From positions 125,837,817 to 125,901,816 of the forward strand of contig CM043958.1 of NCBI GenBank assembly GCA_014529385.2: DNA of 64,000 nucleotides, given 5' to 3'. A program made the translations under genes and the position numbers. Of this stretch, positions 23,490 through 34,794 are shown one piece after another. The notes beneath the pieces are model-generated. The model was given only the letters and a program-made list of their open reading frames with translations. It did not search any database and had not been told where the DNA came from. Position 1 is the first letter of the stretch. Every line of letters begins with the position of its first letter. The stretch is from Adiantum capillus-veneris (Eukaryota; Streptophyta; Polypodiopsida; Polypodiales; Pteridaceae).

Positions 23490-25262
23490 ACTTGACCCAA
23501 ATCTTGAGTTCACCACAATTCCAAGCCATAATTTAATATAGCAAGGTGTCTTTTGTTTGAAAATCCACCACAATCCACCACTACTCCAACCCTATTTTCA
23601 TTCAACTTTGACATTAAAAAGAAATGTTGTTTTCTTGTAGTACACCTTTGCCATTTCCCATCAAAGCTAGGTCCACCACTTGTCAAAGCAAGACTCTTAT
23701 ATAGGGAGATGGTTTTGGTTTTAAGATTCACCACTTGTCCTTGTTGAAGCAAGTACTTATTTGACTTTAGGAAGCTACTAGCTCATCTAGTAGTTCACCT
23801 TGAGCATTGGCCATTAAAACTACGTCCACCACTTCTCCAAGCTTCCATTGAAGAAAGCAAGGGCTGCTCAAACATTGAGAAGAAAGGCCCTACTATCAAT
23901 CTTGCTTCCATTAAAACAAGCAAGGAGTACTTGGACATTGGAAAGTAAGTCCTTGAAATTGTCCTATGTTTGCCATTAAAACTTACAGGTCCACCACTTG
24001 TCCAAGCTATACTCTATTATAGTTGGTCCAATATTCACCACTTCTCCAACCATTGGATTTATCTGCTTGTAGTTCACCTTGAACCTTGGCCATTAAAACT
24101 AGGTCCACCACTTGTCCAAGCTACTCTCAAATAAAGAACGGGGGTTTTGATTCAAGATCCACCACTACTCCAATTTTGTTTTCCATTAAAATAAGCAAGG
24201 GCTACTTGGACATTGAGAAGTAAGGCCCTACAATAGTTCACCTTGGACATTGGTCATTAAAACTAGGTCCACCACTTGTCCAACCTTTACTCTCATTTAA
24301 AAAGGGACTTTTGGTTTCAAGATCCATCACTTGTCCAACCTTACTTGCATTGAAAGAAGCAAGAGATACTTGGACATTGGGAACCAAGATCCTACACCAC
24401 CTTGGACACTCGCCATTAAAATTAGGTCCATTAGGTCCACCACTTGTCCAACCTTTACTCTCATATATAAAAGGGACTTCTGGTTTCAAGCTCCACCACT
24501 TGTCCAGACTTACTTCCATTAAAAGAAGCAAGGGCTACTTGGACATTGAGAACCAAGGCCCTAAAATGTTTCACCTTGGACATTAACTAGGTCCACCACT
24601 TGTCCAACCTTTACTCTCATATATAAAAGGGACTTCTCATTTCAAGCTCCACCACTTGTCCAACCTTACTTCCTTTAAAAGAAGCAAGGTCTACTTGGAC
24701 ATTGAGAACCAAGACCCTACAATAGTTCACCTTGTACATTAACTAGGTCCACCACTTGTCTAAGCTTTACTCTTATATAGAAAGGGACTTTTGGTTTTGA
24801 GATCCGTCACTTGTTCAACCATACTTCCATTGAAAGAAGCAATAGGTACTTGCACATTGGGAATCAAGTTCCTACAATACCACCTTGGACACTGGACATT
24901 AAAACTACGTCCATCACTTGTCCAAGATTTACTCTCATATAGAAAAAGGGACTTTTGGTTTCAAGCTCCACCACTTGTCCAACCTTACTTCCATTGAAAT
25001 AAACAAGGGATATTTGTACATTGGGAAGCAAGTTCCTACAATATAACCTTGAACAATCGCCATTAGAACTAGGTCCACCATTTATCCAAGCTTTACCTCA
25101 TAAAGAAAGGGGATTTTGGTTTTAGGATCCCCCCTTGTCTAACCTTACTTCCATCGGAAGAAGCAAGAGATACTTGGACATTGACAAGAAAGTTCCTAAA
25201 ATAGCACCTTGGACACTGGCCATTACAACTAGGTCCACCACTTGTCCAAGCTATGATATAAT
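23490..25262. repeat. tandem array B (about 155-bp units, related core)
   Basis: Units contain TCCACCACTTGTCCAACCTT and CTTTACTCTCATATA, then AAAGGGACTT, TTACTTCCATT and GAAGCAAGGGCTACTTGGAC; equivalent points at about 24434 and 24590 give a period near 156 bp. The core CCACTTGTCC is array A's CCACTTGGCC with one base changed, again on the plus strand, so the two blocks are probably ancient relatives. Confidence 0.85.
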
Positions 25263-25399
25263 ATAGCAATGTCTATAGAGTTATAGTACTCAAAACCCTT
25301 GTGTAATGTGTAATGTGTAATGTAGCTTATACATTTTTTTTCAAAGAGACTTTATCTATAAATATGAACTTAACAAGGTGTTTCTTTTCAACTTACAGG

Positions 25400-26940
25400 A
25401 TGGACTTTGAATCTGGGGAGAAAGTGGATATGGTACTTGATAATGAAATTGGTAGTATTGGTTGTGTGTGTAGAACAGATCCAAATTCCACTTGTGGTGG
25501 TACAAAGATAGGGCAAGGAAATGTATCTATACTAGTGGAGGAATTCTTGAAGGATGTGGTCCTCCCTTTTTCTACAATGGATACTACATCTCTCCAAATC
25601 TCATTATGGAGTGTTGTTCGATGGCCTAAGCTTCTTTTGCAAAAATCCATAATGAATGACAACGTAATTGGCACAAATGAAATCTACAGTGGTGATGAAC
25701 AAGGGGATCATCTTGATCCTCTAGTTACAGATGTAATACCTATTACAAGCCTAGAGTTTGAAATCTCAATACCAGAATCTTGGAGAAATCAAAAGGTCCT
25801 TTTAAAGGATGACACAATGATGCACAGTGTGAATGAAGGGGCCATCTTGTATGTATTTCCACATGATGATGTCAATTTTCATTGGTGATGATTTTGTGGG
25901 TGCAGGTATTGAAAGGGAGAATGCAATCAGTGAGAATATTCCTAAAGTGGCCCATCTAACAGAAAACCATGTTGGATGGGAGCCCACTACAACACTTTGT
26001 TCCTGTTGATGGGATGCATACTAGACGCGAGGATGTATCCAATGATGAGAATGCTAGGAAAAAACTTGATGGTAGTGTTGATGCCCCTTTGCTAAGGAAG
26101 AGACGATACAGTTTCATCAACAGGACTCAAAAAGTGCAAGCAACACCAGCTTCTACTTTTTATCTTTTACCAAAGTCAATTCAAAGGGTTTTATACATTG
26201 ATTGTTGTGGAAAAAAATGCTGTCATTTTGCAGATCATGATTTGATGACAAGATTACGGCAAGAATTCTGGGGAGAGTCTCAAAAAGCATGCACAAATTA
26301 TGTATATGATGTTCTATCTTTATGCTATCAAAAAGATGAGAAGATGCGATACCAATTCAAAATAAATGGCTCTATTGTTTGTTGCAGAGCATGGTATGAG
26401 CTACATGGAATACCAAAAACATAATTTTACCACTACAAGGAAAATTTTGGAAATTGTGTACACCAATATGTGCATGATAACACATATACATTGAGAAGAC
26501 GACTTCAACATACTAGTTTAACAAGAGCACTATTAAATGAATTTTTGGATAACAACTCTAAGAAGATGCCACATAAAAGAAAAACACTACTAGATGGGTC
26601 AAGAGAGACTCAATTTGAGAAGAAGTTATCTCAATCTTCTTTCGGTAGAATTTGGAACAAAAAGTATCCACATGTCACTTTAGCAAAGACAAGTGAGTTC
26701 TCTAAGTGCAATGTCTGTAGTTCAATCAAGGCAAGGCTAGACGCTAAACCTTCTCTTGAAGAGAGATCTCTTCTCTTGAGAGAAAGAGAAGTTCACATGG
26801 CACAAAATAAGAGTTGTAGGAGCTTATATTATGCATGGCGCACATATTCAGAAACTTGACCACAAACATATGTTTGTATAAACCATGATAAGATGGATCA
26901 AAATAAGATTTCCACTCCTAGATTACGCATTGGTCCTAAG
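25400..26940 (+). pseudogene. DUF7869-like gene, 5' part, split by Copia insertion
   Basis: An ATG at 25400 follows 3 bases after a good splice acceptor (TTTTCAACTTACAG), so array B may lie in a 5' intron. The first frame (MDFESGEKVDM to DDVNFHW, stop 25888) is a 163-codon piece I do not recognise. After a shift, a single frame runs 25969-26940 (LLPKSIQRVLYIDCCGKKCC, KKMPHKRKTLLDGSRE, CNVCSSIKARLD) with stops only at 26424 and 26859, reaching YVCINHDKMDQNKISTPRL at the Copia edge. The Cys pairs (CCGKKCC, CNVC) may bind zinc. HDKMD is the first of three motifs shared by proteins I know as DUF7869. Function is unestablished; the acidic motifs suggest an RNase-H-like transposase core (inference). 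Confidence 0.65.
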
Positions 26941-27132
26941 TGAAGGAGTACGAGCGAAAGTGCGACGTGAGAGAGAGTGCGAGAAGAAGAGCACGATGAT
27001 ATGGTGAACTCGCTCTACTGTAATGTGTAGAGCATAGTGAGTTCTTATTAGGTTTTTACAAAAGAATATGTGTACATACTTAGCGGCCCGCCCACTTACC
27101 TGGGCGACCACATTGGGCCTTATACCCCAACA
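26941..27132 (-). repeat. Copia 3' LTR
   Basis: Read on the minus strand this is the downstream LTR, next to the end of the RNase H region. The purine tract beside it is weak (AAGTGCGAGGT), which is unusual for an element that must have transposed. Confidence 0.9.
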
Positions 27133-27221
27133 ACCTCGCACTTAAAGTCCAATGTGGTACTTTAAGTGTGAGAGAAGCTACTATACAAGCTAATATACAA
27201 GAGATGTAGAGAAGTGATGTA

Positions 27222-30200
27222 CTACCCTACACCTAACTGCTTGCGAAAATGCGCAAAGCTCTCTGAGGGAAGTCCTTTTGTAAGTAGATCAGCAGGATTT
27301 TCTGTGGTGTGAACTTTGACAAGATGAAGTTGCTTATCCTCGAGCATTTCCCTGATGAAATGATACTTCACATCCACATGCTTTGTCTTTGAGTGATAAA
27401 CTGGATTGCGAGCCAATTGTATAGCACTTTGACTATCACAATATAACACAGGCATCTCTTCTTTGATTCCCAAATATGTTACTAGTCGATTAAGCCAAAT
27501 TGATTCTTTGCATGCCTCTGATGCTGCAACATATTCAGCCTCTGTAGTAGATTGAGTAACACAATCTTGTAATCTAGAACGCCATGATACTGCTCCACCA
27601 GCCAATGTAAAGACATACCCTGACGTAGACCTTCGGTTGTCTAAGTCACCTGCATAATCTGAGTCTGTAAAACCCTTTACACTTAGCTCCTGACTCCCAT
27701 AGCATATACTCATACTCTTTGTATCTTTCAGGTATCTCAATATTCCTTTCACTGCCTCCCAATGTTTCTTGCCTGGGTTTGACATGTATCGACTTACTAC
27801 TCCCACTGCAAATGCAATGTCTGGGCGAGTAGCAATCATTGCATACATCAAACTACCCAGTGCAGACGCATATGGAATCTTATCCATTTCAACCTGTTTT
27901 TCCTCAGACACAGGACAATCTTGTTTGCTAAGTTTCACATATGGTGGCAATGGAACACTCAGTGCCTTTCCCTTCTCCATATTGAAACGTTGCAAAACCT
28001 TGTCAATATACTCTATTTGAGATAACCAAATCAACTTCTTTGATCTGTCTCTCTCAATGCGCATACCAAGTATATGACTTGCCTCACCCATGTCTTTCAT
28101 GTCAAATGATTTTGCCATCTTTGACTTCAAAGATGAAATTTCTTCCAAGTGCTTGCCAGCAATCAACATGTCATCCACATACAAAATAAGGATCAGCCAA
28201 CTACCATCCTTAGACTTCTTTGTATATAGACAGTGATCGAACTCACTACGTTTGTAGCCTTGAGAAAGCATAAACTTGTGGAATTTATGGTACCATGCCC
28301 TCGGTGATTGTTTTAAGCCATAAAGACTCTTTAACAACTGGCATACCCAATCTTCCTTGCCTTTCTCAACAAACCCTTCTGGCTGCTGCATGTAAATTTC
28401 CACATCTAAATCACCATGTAAGAACGTTGTCTTGACATCCATTTGGTGCAAGACCAAATCTAATATGGCAACCAATGCAAGAAAGCATCTCAATGTAGTC
28501 ATATTGACCACCAGAGAGAAGATTTCATCAAAGTCAATGTCTTGTTCTTGCTTAAAGCCCTTGGCAACAAGCCTTGCTTTGTACTTTGGCTGACTATCAT
28601 GAGCGGCGATCTTATACATGTAAACCCATTTACAAGGTAGAGCCTTTTTGCCCCGTGGTAATTTAACTAGCTTCCATGTCTAGTTTTTATGCAGAGCTGT
28701 CATCTCTGACTGCATGGACAATTGCCAATTCCCGGAGTCCTTCATTTGCACTGCTTCCTTGTAACATGAAGGCTCATTGCAATCAGTCAACATGACATAG
28801 TTCATAGATGGAACAAACCTATCAGGAGGTCGCGTGACATGTCCAGATCTACGCACAATAGGTGTCTCAGGCTCAGCCACAACCTGTGGCTCCACTCTAT
28901 CCTGTCCTTGCTCCTCTTGAGCCCTGACATTTTGTCTTGCACGTGCAGGTCCATCTTCTTGGAAGACAACTCTTCTAATCTCCTCAACCCTCTCTGGTTT
29001 AGAATGATATTTGGATTCATTAAAGTGAACATCATTGCTACGGACAACCTTTCTGGATTCGGGATCCCAAAGTCTGTACCCCATCTCACCAGAATTACCA
29101 TAGCCTAGAAAGATGCACTTTCTACTCTTTGGCTCAAGTTTGTTCCTAAATTCCTTTGGAACGTGAGTATATGTCTCACAGCCAAAGACTCTGAGATGCC
29201 TGTATGAGGGCATTTTGCCTGACCATACCATCTCTGGCACTGAATCCTTCTGCAAAACCTTGCTAGGCGATCTATTTACAAGATGAACAGTTGTTGATAC
29301 AGCTTCAGCCCAAAACCCATTTGGCAGCTGTGCATTAGACAACATACTTCTGACCTTCTCTTGTATGGTCCTATTCATCCTCTCAGCAACACCATTTTGA
29401 GGAGGATTGTAAGGAGCAGTAAGTTCACGTTTTATACCTTTTGACTCACAAAAGTCCTGAAAGGCCTTTGAAACATACTCTCCACCATTGTCAGTGCGTA
29501 AGCATTTAAGCTTCTTGCCACTCTGATTCTCCACAAGTGTCACAAACGTTTTGAAAACACTAAACGCTTCATCCTTGTGCTTGAGAAAGTAAACCCATAC
29601 TTTCCTCGAGTAAACATCTATAAATGTCATAAAGTAAGAAGCTCCCCCTAGAGATAGGTTAGGCATAGGTCCACACAAATCACTATGAACAAGTGCCAAC
29701 TGTGTATCTCTTCTACTGCTTCTATGCTTATGTGGCTGCTGTGTTTGCTTACCATACATACAATGTTCACAGAATTCAAAATCATTAAATGAAAAGCCAG
29801 GCAAATAACCAGAACAAGACAAGATTTCCATTCCCTTCTTGGACATATGTCCTAACCGGCTATGCCACAAAGAAACGTTCGGCTGCTCGGTTACATTGAT
29901 TACATTTTTAGAGACATTTGATACATAAATCATGTAAAGTCCTCCAAACTTTACTCCATGTGCTACTGTCATAGAACCCTTGGATATCTTCCACATGTTC
30001 TGTCCAAAAGTGGTGACGTAGCCAGCATCATCAAGTAAACCTGTGTTGATCAAGCTCTTTGTAATTGCGGGAACATGTCTCACATTCTTCAGCATGAAAG
30101 AAGAGCCATTCTGAAACTTCTATTGAACATCTCCAACACCTAAGATCTCACATGTCTGCCCATTGCCTAGCCGACCATGATCTTTAGTGTTCACATAAGA

Positions 30201-31202
30201 AGTAAACCACTCCTTGTTTGGAGACACATGAAGTGATGCCCCTGAGTCTATTATCTAGTCACTCAGTGCATTTCCATCAGATGCTGTAAGAAGAGCTGAG
30301 TCCATTGTATTCTTCAAGAAGTAGATGTCTCCTGACACTAGACTGTCATCCTTTGCAACAGTGTTTGTCACATTTATTTCTTGAATCTTCACTGAGGACT
30401 TGTTCTTCTCACCATGGTCTTCAGCTTTCTGTTTGCCTTTTTCTGCTTTCCATTCTCTGCAGTCTCTTTTCATGTGACCCTTCTTGCCACAATGGTAGCA
30501 TTCTATGTCACTCTTGCCTTTAGCACTGCGGGACTTGCTACGAGACTGATTCCTCTTTCCAACTTTGTACTTTTCTTTGGTCCTTCCCCTGACAACTAAG
30601 GCTGTTCCTTTGCCTTTGTCCATTGTCTTTCTATTGGTTTCTTCAGTAAGCAGACTTCCTTCTACTCCTGCTATGTTCAAACCATCTGGAGGTGCAGAAT
30701 TACTCAAGGTTGTGCGAAAAGTGTCCCAACTTTCCGGCAATGTGATCAACAGGAACATAGCTCTAACAGGTTCATCAAACTTGACACCTTGAGCTGACAA
30801 CTGACTATAGATTGTGTTGAATTCATTCAGATGATTGGACATAGGTGTCCCTTCTTTCATCTTCAAGTCAACAAGCTTCTTAAGCCAGTATACATGTGAA
30901 GCTGCACTCTGCTTCTCATAAAGATCACTCAGCTTTAACCATGCTTGATAAGCCGACATCTCGTCTGCTACATTGAAGTAAACGCTTTCTGCCAAAGTCA
31001 GCATAATGGTAGAAAGTGCCAATTCATCCATTTCGCTCCATTCATCTTCGTCCATATCTTTTGGTTTTATCCCCTTGAGCTTTATAGGTTTTATCTGCTT
31101 CTTTTGTACCAACACGTGCCAAATCTGCTTCTTCCACAATGGGAAATTGGTTCCATCCAGCTTCTTGATATTGTAAAGAGCAGTGTCATGTTATCCAGCC
31201 AT
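27222..31202 (-). pseudogene. Copia gag-pol polyprotein, one frame with four stops
   Basis: From an ATG at 31202 (MAG, then a stop at 31193-31191) the frame encodes gag (LPESWDTFRTTLSNSAP) with a CCHC knuckle CYHCGKKGHMKRDC. Next are protease IIDSGASLHVSP at about 30250, the pre-integrase HSRLGHMSKKGMEIL / CEHCMYGKQ, and the integrase triad regions LVHSDLCGPM, CLRTDNGGEYV and VAERMNRTIQ. RT follows with LYVDDMLIAG, and RNase H with DSDYAGDLDNRRSTSGYVF and TTEAEYVAASEA, to a stop at 27222. Other stops are at 30257-30255, 30122-30120 and 28682-28680, the last three all TAG. No frameshift is needed along roughly 1,320 codons, so decay is recent and by base substitution. Confidence 0.93.
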
Positions 31203-32286
31203 AGCTACGCTTCACAGTAGTTTACTTTCCTGGGAAAAATTCGGCAGAGTTTCCCCTGTAAACTGACCTCTGAACCAATATCAACCTATCAAATGAACCA
31301 AGAAAGCTTCAGATTCGGCATAAATTTTGGCAGAGTCTCCTTTATAAAATGGCTCTGGTGTACTCAAAAACAGACCAAAAAATAGCTCAAAAAACACTGT
31401 CTCTCTGACACTGTAAGCTGCGGGTAAACCTGTCCTGCACCTGTACTGTCTCTCACTGTCCTGTCACTGTCCTGTAAGCATAGACTGCGACAATGCCTCA
31501 ACGGCAGTAAAGCAAAGATGCAATCCCAACTGTCTAACTCACAGTCAATACATCCTAGCTACCTATCTAAGGGTGCTCGAGGGATCGCTCCAAGACCTGT
31601 ATCACTGAAAGGATCTCAACATTCGAGAATACCCCAGCTCAATAAAACCTCACTCGACCCTCAACAAAGGCTGCAGTAAATTTGACAATACATAGACTTC
31701 CCACAAAGTCATACATCCACAAATTTCCCACTCTATGCTATAACCGCTGCGGCGGTTGTTTGCTGCGTGACTCACAGCCAGCAAACCCTCAACAGACATA
31801 CATCATCTCTGACAATACATCCCATGTGGAAGTACCTGCAATGTCAGGATGAAATCTAGAATATCAAGCAGCAAGCACAAGCTACTTGATGAACTAGTGG
31901 ATGTCGCCTACAGTCTGTGTGTAGATGCGCCCGTGTCGTATGTGACACGCCTCCAAGAACTGTGAGCCGTCCTTCGATGTGTAGACAACCACAAATCAAC
32001 ACTCTGGGAGTGTTGATATCCTCAACACCTGCAGTCGTAGGCCGAAAACCCCAAATTTGCAGAGTCGGATCTGCACCCATCGAGACCACGTAGTCGAAAA
32101 TGGCCTGCGCAGACCTTTGTCGAAGCCGAACGGTGGCCAAGATGACCTCAGAATGAAATTCTGACAACACCGAGCCCTTTGGGTATTCCCACGAGATTTG
32201 GGGCCATGTCTTCGCCTGTCGAATTTCACTCCAATCTGAGCTGGTGACTCTAGCCTCCTGCAGTGCTACCCCGAGCCTCGATCTGA
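31203..32286 (-). other. Copia 5' untranslated leader
   Basis: About 1.1 kb between primer site and gag ATG without a convincing gene. It holds a run of CTGT-rich words (CTGTCTCTCACTGTCCTGTC near 31450). A long leader is common in plant Copia elements. Confidence 0.6.
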
Positions 32287-32298
32287 GCTCTGATACCA
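32287..32298 (-). promoter_or_regulatory. Copia primer-binding site
   Basis: On the minus strand TGGTATCAGAGC begins two bases after the 5' LTR. This is the classic plant primer site complementary to the 3' end of initiator methionine tRNA. Confidence 0.9.
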
Positions 32299-32300
32299 AT

Positions 32301-32492
32301 TGAAGGAGTACGAGCGGAAGTGCGACGCGAGAGAGAGTGCGAGAAGAAGAGCACGACGATATGGTGAACTCGCTCTACTGTAATGTGTAGAGCATAGTGA
32401 GTTCTTATTAGGTTTTTACAAAAGAATATGTGTACATACCTGGCGGCCCGCCCACTTACCTGGGTGACCACATTGGGCTTTATACCCCAACA
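32301..32492 (-). repeat. Copia 5' LTR
   Basis: Matches 26941-27132 with seven transitions by eye. Read on the minus strand it carries GTATAAGGCC near its start and precedes the primer-binding site. Confidence 0.92.
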
Positions 32493-32497
32493 CTAAG

Positions 32498-34074
32498 GAT
32501 CTGGATTCAGGATACAGTTTGCAGGTGGCTTTGATAGGTATGATCACTGGAGAAGGTCATTATGGTCACCTTGTCTTGAATGGTTTGTGGCCAACTGATC
32601 CAAATCTTACAATTGGCTCAATTGCTAATTGTTTACATAACTTAGAGAGGATAGATAAGCATCCTCTTGGTGATCTAGAAAAAAAATGGACTACCAAGGA
32701 GTAGTATCTCTCTACTACATGCTTTGAACTCAAGGGATGCTTTAGACCACTACAACTTGAGTGATGGAAAAGAGCCCATTGTGCAACCATCGAAAGCTAT
32801 AGAAGTGGAATCATGGTCAAAATTTTGCAAGTTGCCAGAGAACTTGTTACAACAATTGGATAATTGTGCAAGGGAAAACAAAAATCGATACTTATTTTCC
32901 TATTTGTTAATGCTTGTTGCAAAGGGGTGTTTGCAAAGCCATCCAACTAGGATTTTTGATGGTTGGGCATACACATGAGGACATAGATGCCATGTTTTGT
33001 AAGCTTTCTGAGAAATTAAGAGTTACACAAGCATATACCTTGACACACTTGATGGGTACATCACAAAATAGATCATCATCATCTCTTGCCCCATTTTTTC
33101 TTGAACAGGTCCCCAATTTAAAGCAATATTGTGATGGTTATCTTTGTGATGGACAAGACATACTTGTTGGACATTCCAAACCACTTTAATTCAAGTTTTT
33201 TATGCAAGATGAGACACCAATGATACAGTATGAGGCACATGTAGGTGTATCAAGTTGGAGTGATAGTATTCGCCTTTGGAAAACAAACATAGAAGGAAAT
33301 CCAATGTTACCACATGGAGATCCACCTTTGGTGCCAATGGCAAAATATGTCAAGGCTCGTGAAGAAGTGATTTTAGGGTTGAAGAATTATATTAATTTTT
33401 GACAAAATCTAGGGAATGGTTCAATGTGCCACGGTATTATAGACCTGTGATAGATTACTGGAGTGAGGTGATTGACGAGCTTGGAAAAGCAACCATATCA
33501 GAGGGAGCCTTGTATGAAAATTTTTGGCTAGCAACTCAGGACTTTTGCCACCTACAATCCACTACAATGAGCTTGCAACAAGGAGCAAAAAGATTCCTAG
33601 GCCTTGAATAGTTGAATGATCATCTTTGTGGTCCTCAAGGAGATAGACCAAGGGAAGAGTTTGACCCTATGTCTAATGTGCACCAAGGTGATTTTGTTAT
33701 GCTAGTTTCAAGTGACATGGAAATCTATCCAGTTTGGCTCGCAATGGCTTTATCAGGCATTGATAGCAAGCCTACATCACCAAACTACAAAAAAAAAAAT
33801 GATTCAATATTGGGCATCTTGTGCAATAAAGAGTAGGATGATGGATACTCAAGCTTACACTAATTGTTGGAAGGGTTTTTGGGCTATCAACTGCAAGGAC
33901 CCACAAGTGTGGGAAATAGTAGATGCAATTGATTGGTCACGGAGACCCAACAAAGAAGGACCATTTTCTAGAATTGAGATTCCAGAAAGGAATGCTCTAA
34001 AAGCTAAAGCAAGTCTTGCTTGTGCACATCAACCACGCTTGGATCAAAATTTGGATATGGCATCAAATTTGTAG
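32498..34074 (+). pseudogene. DUF7869-like gene, 3' part with the GHTHEDID core
   Basis: Continues the frame from 26940 once the Copia is removed (GPK then DLDSGYSLQVALIGMITGEG). After a stop at 32704 and a shift, LPENLLQQLDNCARENKNRY (about 32836-32895) gives the second motif, and after another shift LGFLMVGHTHEDIDAMFCKL (about 32950-33010) gives the third. The DKMD / LDN / HEDID acidic series looks like a metal-binding RNase-H-like site, by analogy only. Later frames include PRYYRPVIDYWSEV and a C-terminal QGDFVMLVSSDMEIYPVWLA region (33680-33750) followed by IQYWA, resembling the small barrel at the end of this family. Stops or shifts at 32704, about 32925, 33189, 33402, 33611 and about 33800; the reading ends at 34074. 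Confidence 0.68.
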
Positions 34075-34794
34075 TAGATTATGCGAAGATTCTATTGTGA
34101 CTATAAGAGTCAATTTTGTAAACAAGATCTCTAGATGTAAACAACCTTTCTTTATTTTATTTAATTAAGAGTGTTTCTTCAAATTCATGCTTTGTTCATC
34201 CTCTTGACTTTTGGTGTTTATCAACACCACAATCCAATAAGATTTTCACTCTATCTTATCAACAAGTTTGTCTCTTTTTTTCCCACTTTAAGTTGGAAAT
34301 TCCAAAATTACATGAATTTGGTCAATTTGGAGATTCCCATAATGCGAGATTTTTACCATAATACCTAGTATGGTCTTTGTACTTCAATGATCCCAGTAAC
34401 TGCTTGGGATAGAAAAGAAAAATGAGAGGCAGTGGAAAAATTTCCTCAAAGAAGATGTTGCCTCATTTATAATACAGTGGGCTGAGACTCTTGACAGAGC
34501 CAAGAATGTTAGGGAATGTCCATTTGATGCCAGGATGGATGAACTTGCATAGTTGGACTGGAATCTGGCACATGGAAAAGTACGGACACGACAAAAAAAA
34601 TTTGCATCGAAAATGCCAGGTCTAGCAACCAATTATAAGTAGCCACGTCGGTAAGAATTGCCAAAGTAGTCTACTAACTAACTGACTTTACTCCTTGAAA
34701 AAGCTTACTCCCTATAAAGCAAACTGTTCTTGTATCTAAACCTGAATATACCATGAAGAATTTTGCAAGTCAGTTATTATACTGATGTCAACTC
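34075..34794. other. no supported gene
   Basis: AT-rich sequence after the end of the DUF7869-like reading. Short frames only, none recognisable; presumably the 3' UTR of that gene and its element. Confidence 0.4.

Larger units (their letters stand above)
26941..32492 (-). mobile_element. Ty1/Copia LTR retrotransposon, structurally complete, coding region stopped
   Basis: Two 192-bp LTRs (26941-27132 and 32301-32492) bracket a gag-protease-integrase-RT-RNase H reading on the minus strand, the Copia gene order. CTAAG flanks the element at 26936-26940 and 32493-32497, a 5-bp target duplication. The LTRs end TG...CA when read on the minus strand (TGTTGGGG...CTCCTTCA). By eye the LTRs differ at 7 of 192 positions, all transitions. 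The insertion lies inside the DUF7869-like gene, and removing it with one CTAAG restores that gene's frame. Confidence 0.95.

Noticed and set aside
17300-25262. CRISPR-like or centromeric satellite interpretation of the arrays
   Set aside because: Units are long, diverged and without regular unique spacers, so not CRISPR. Centromeric satellites would be more homogeneous and would not flank single genes; this cannot be fully excluded.
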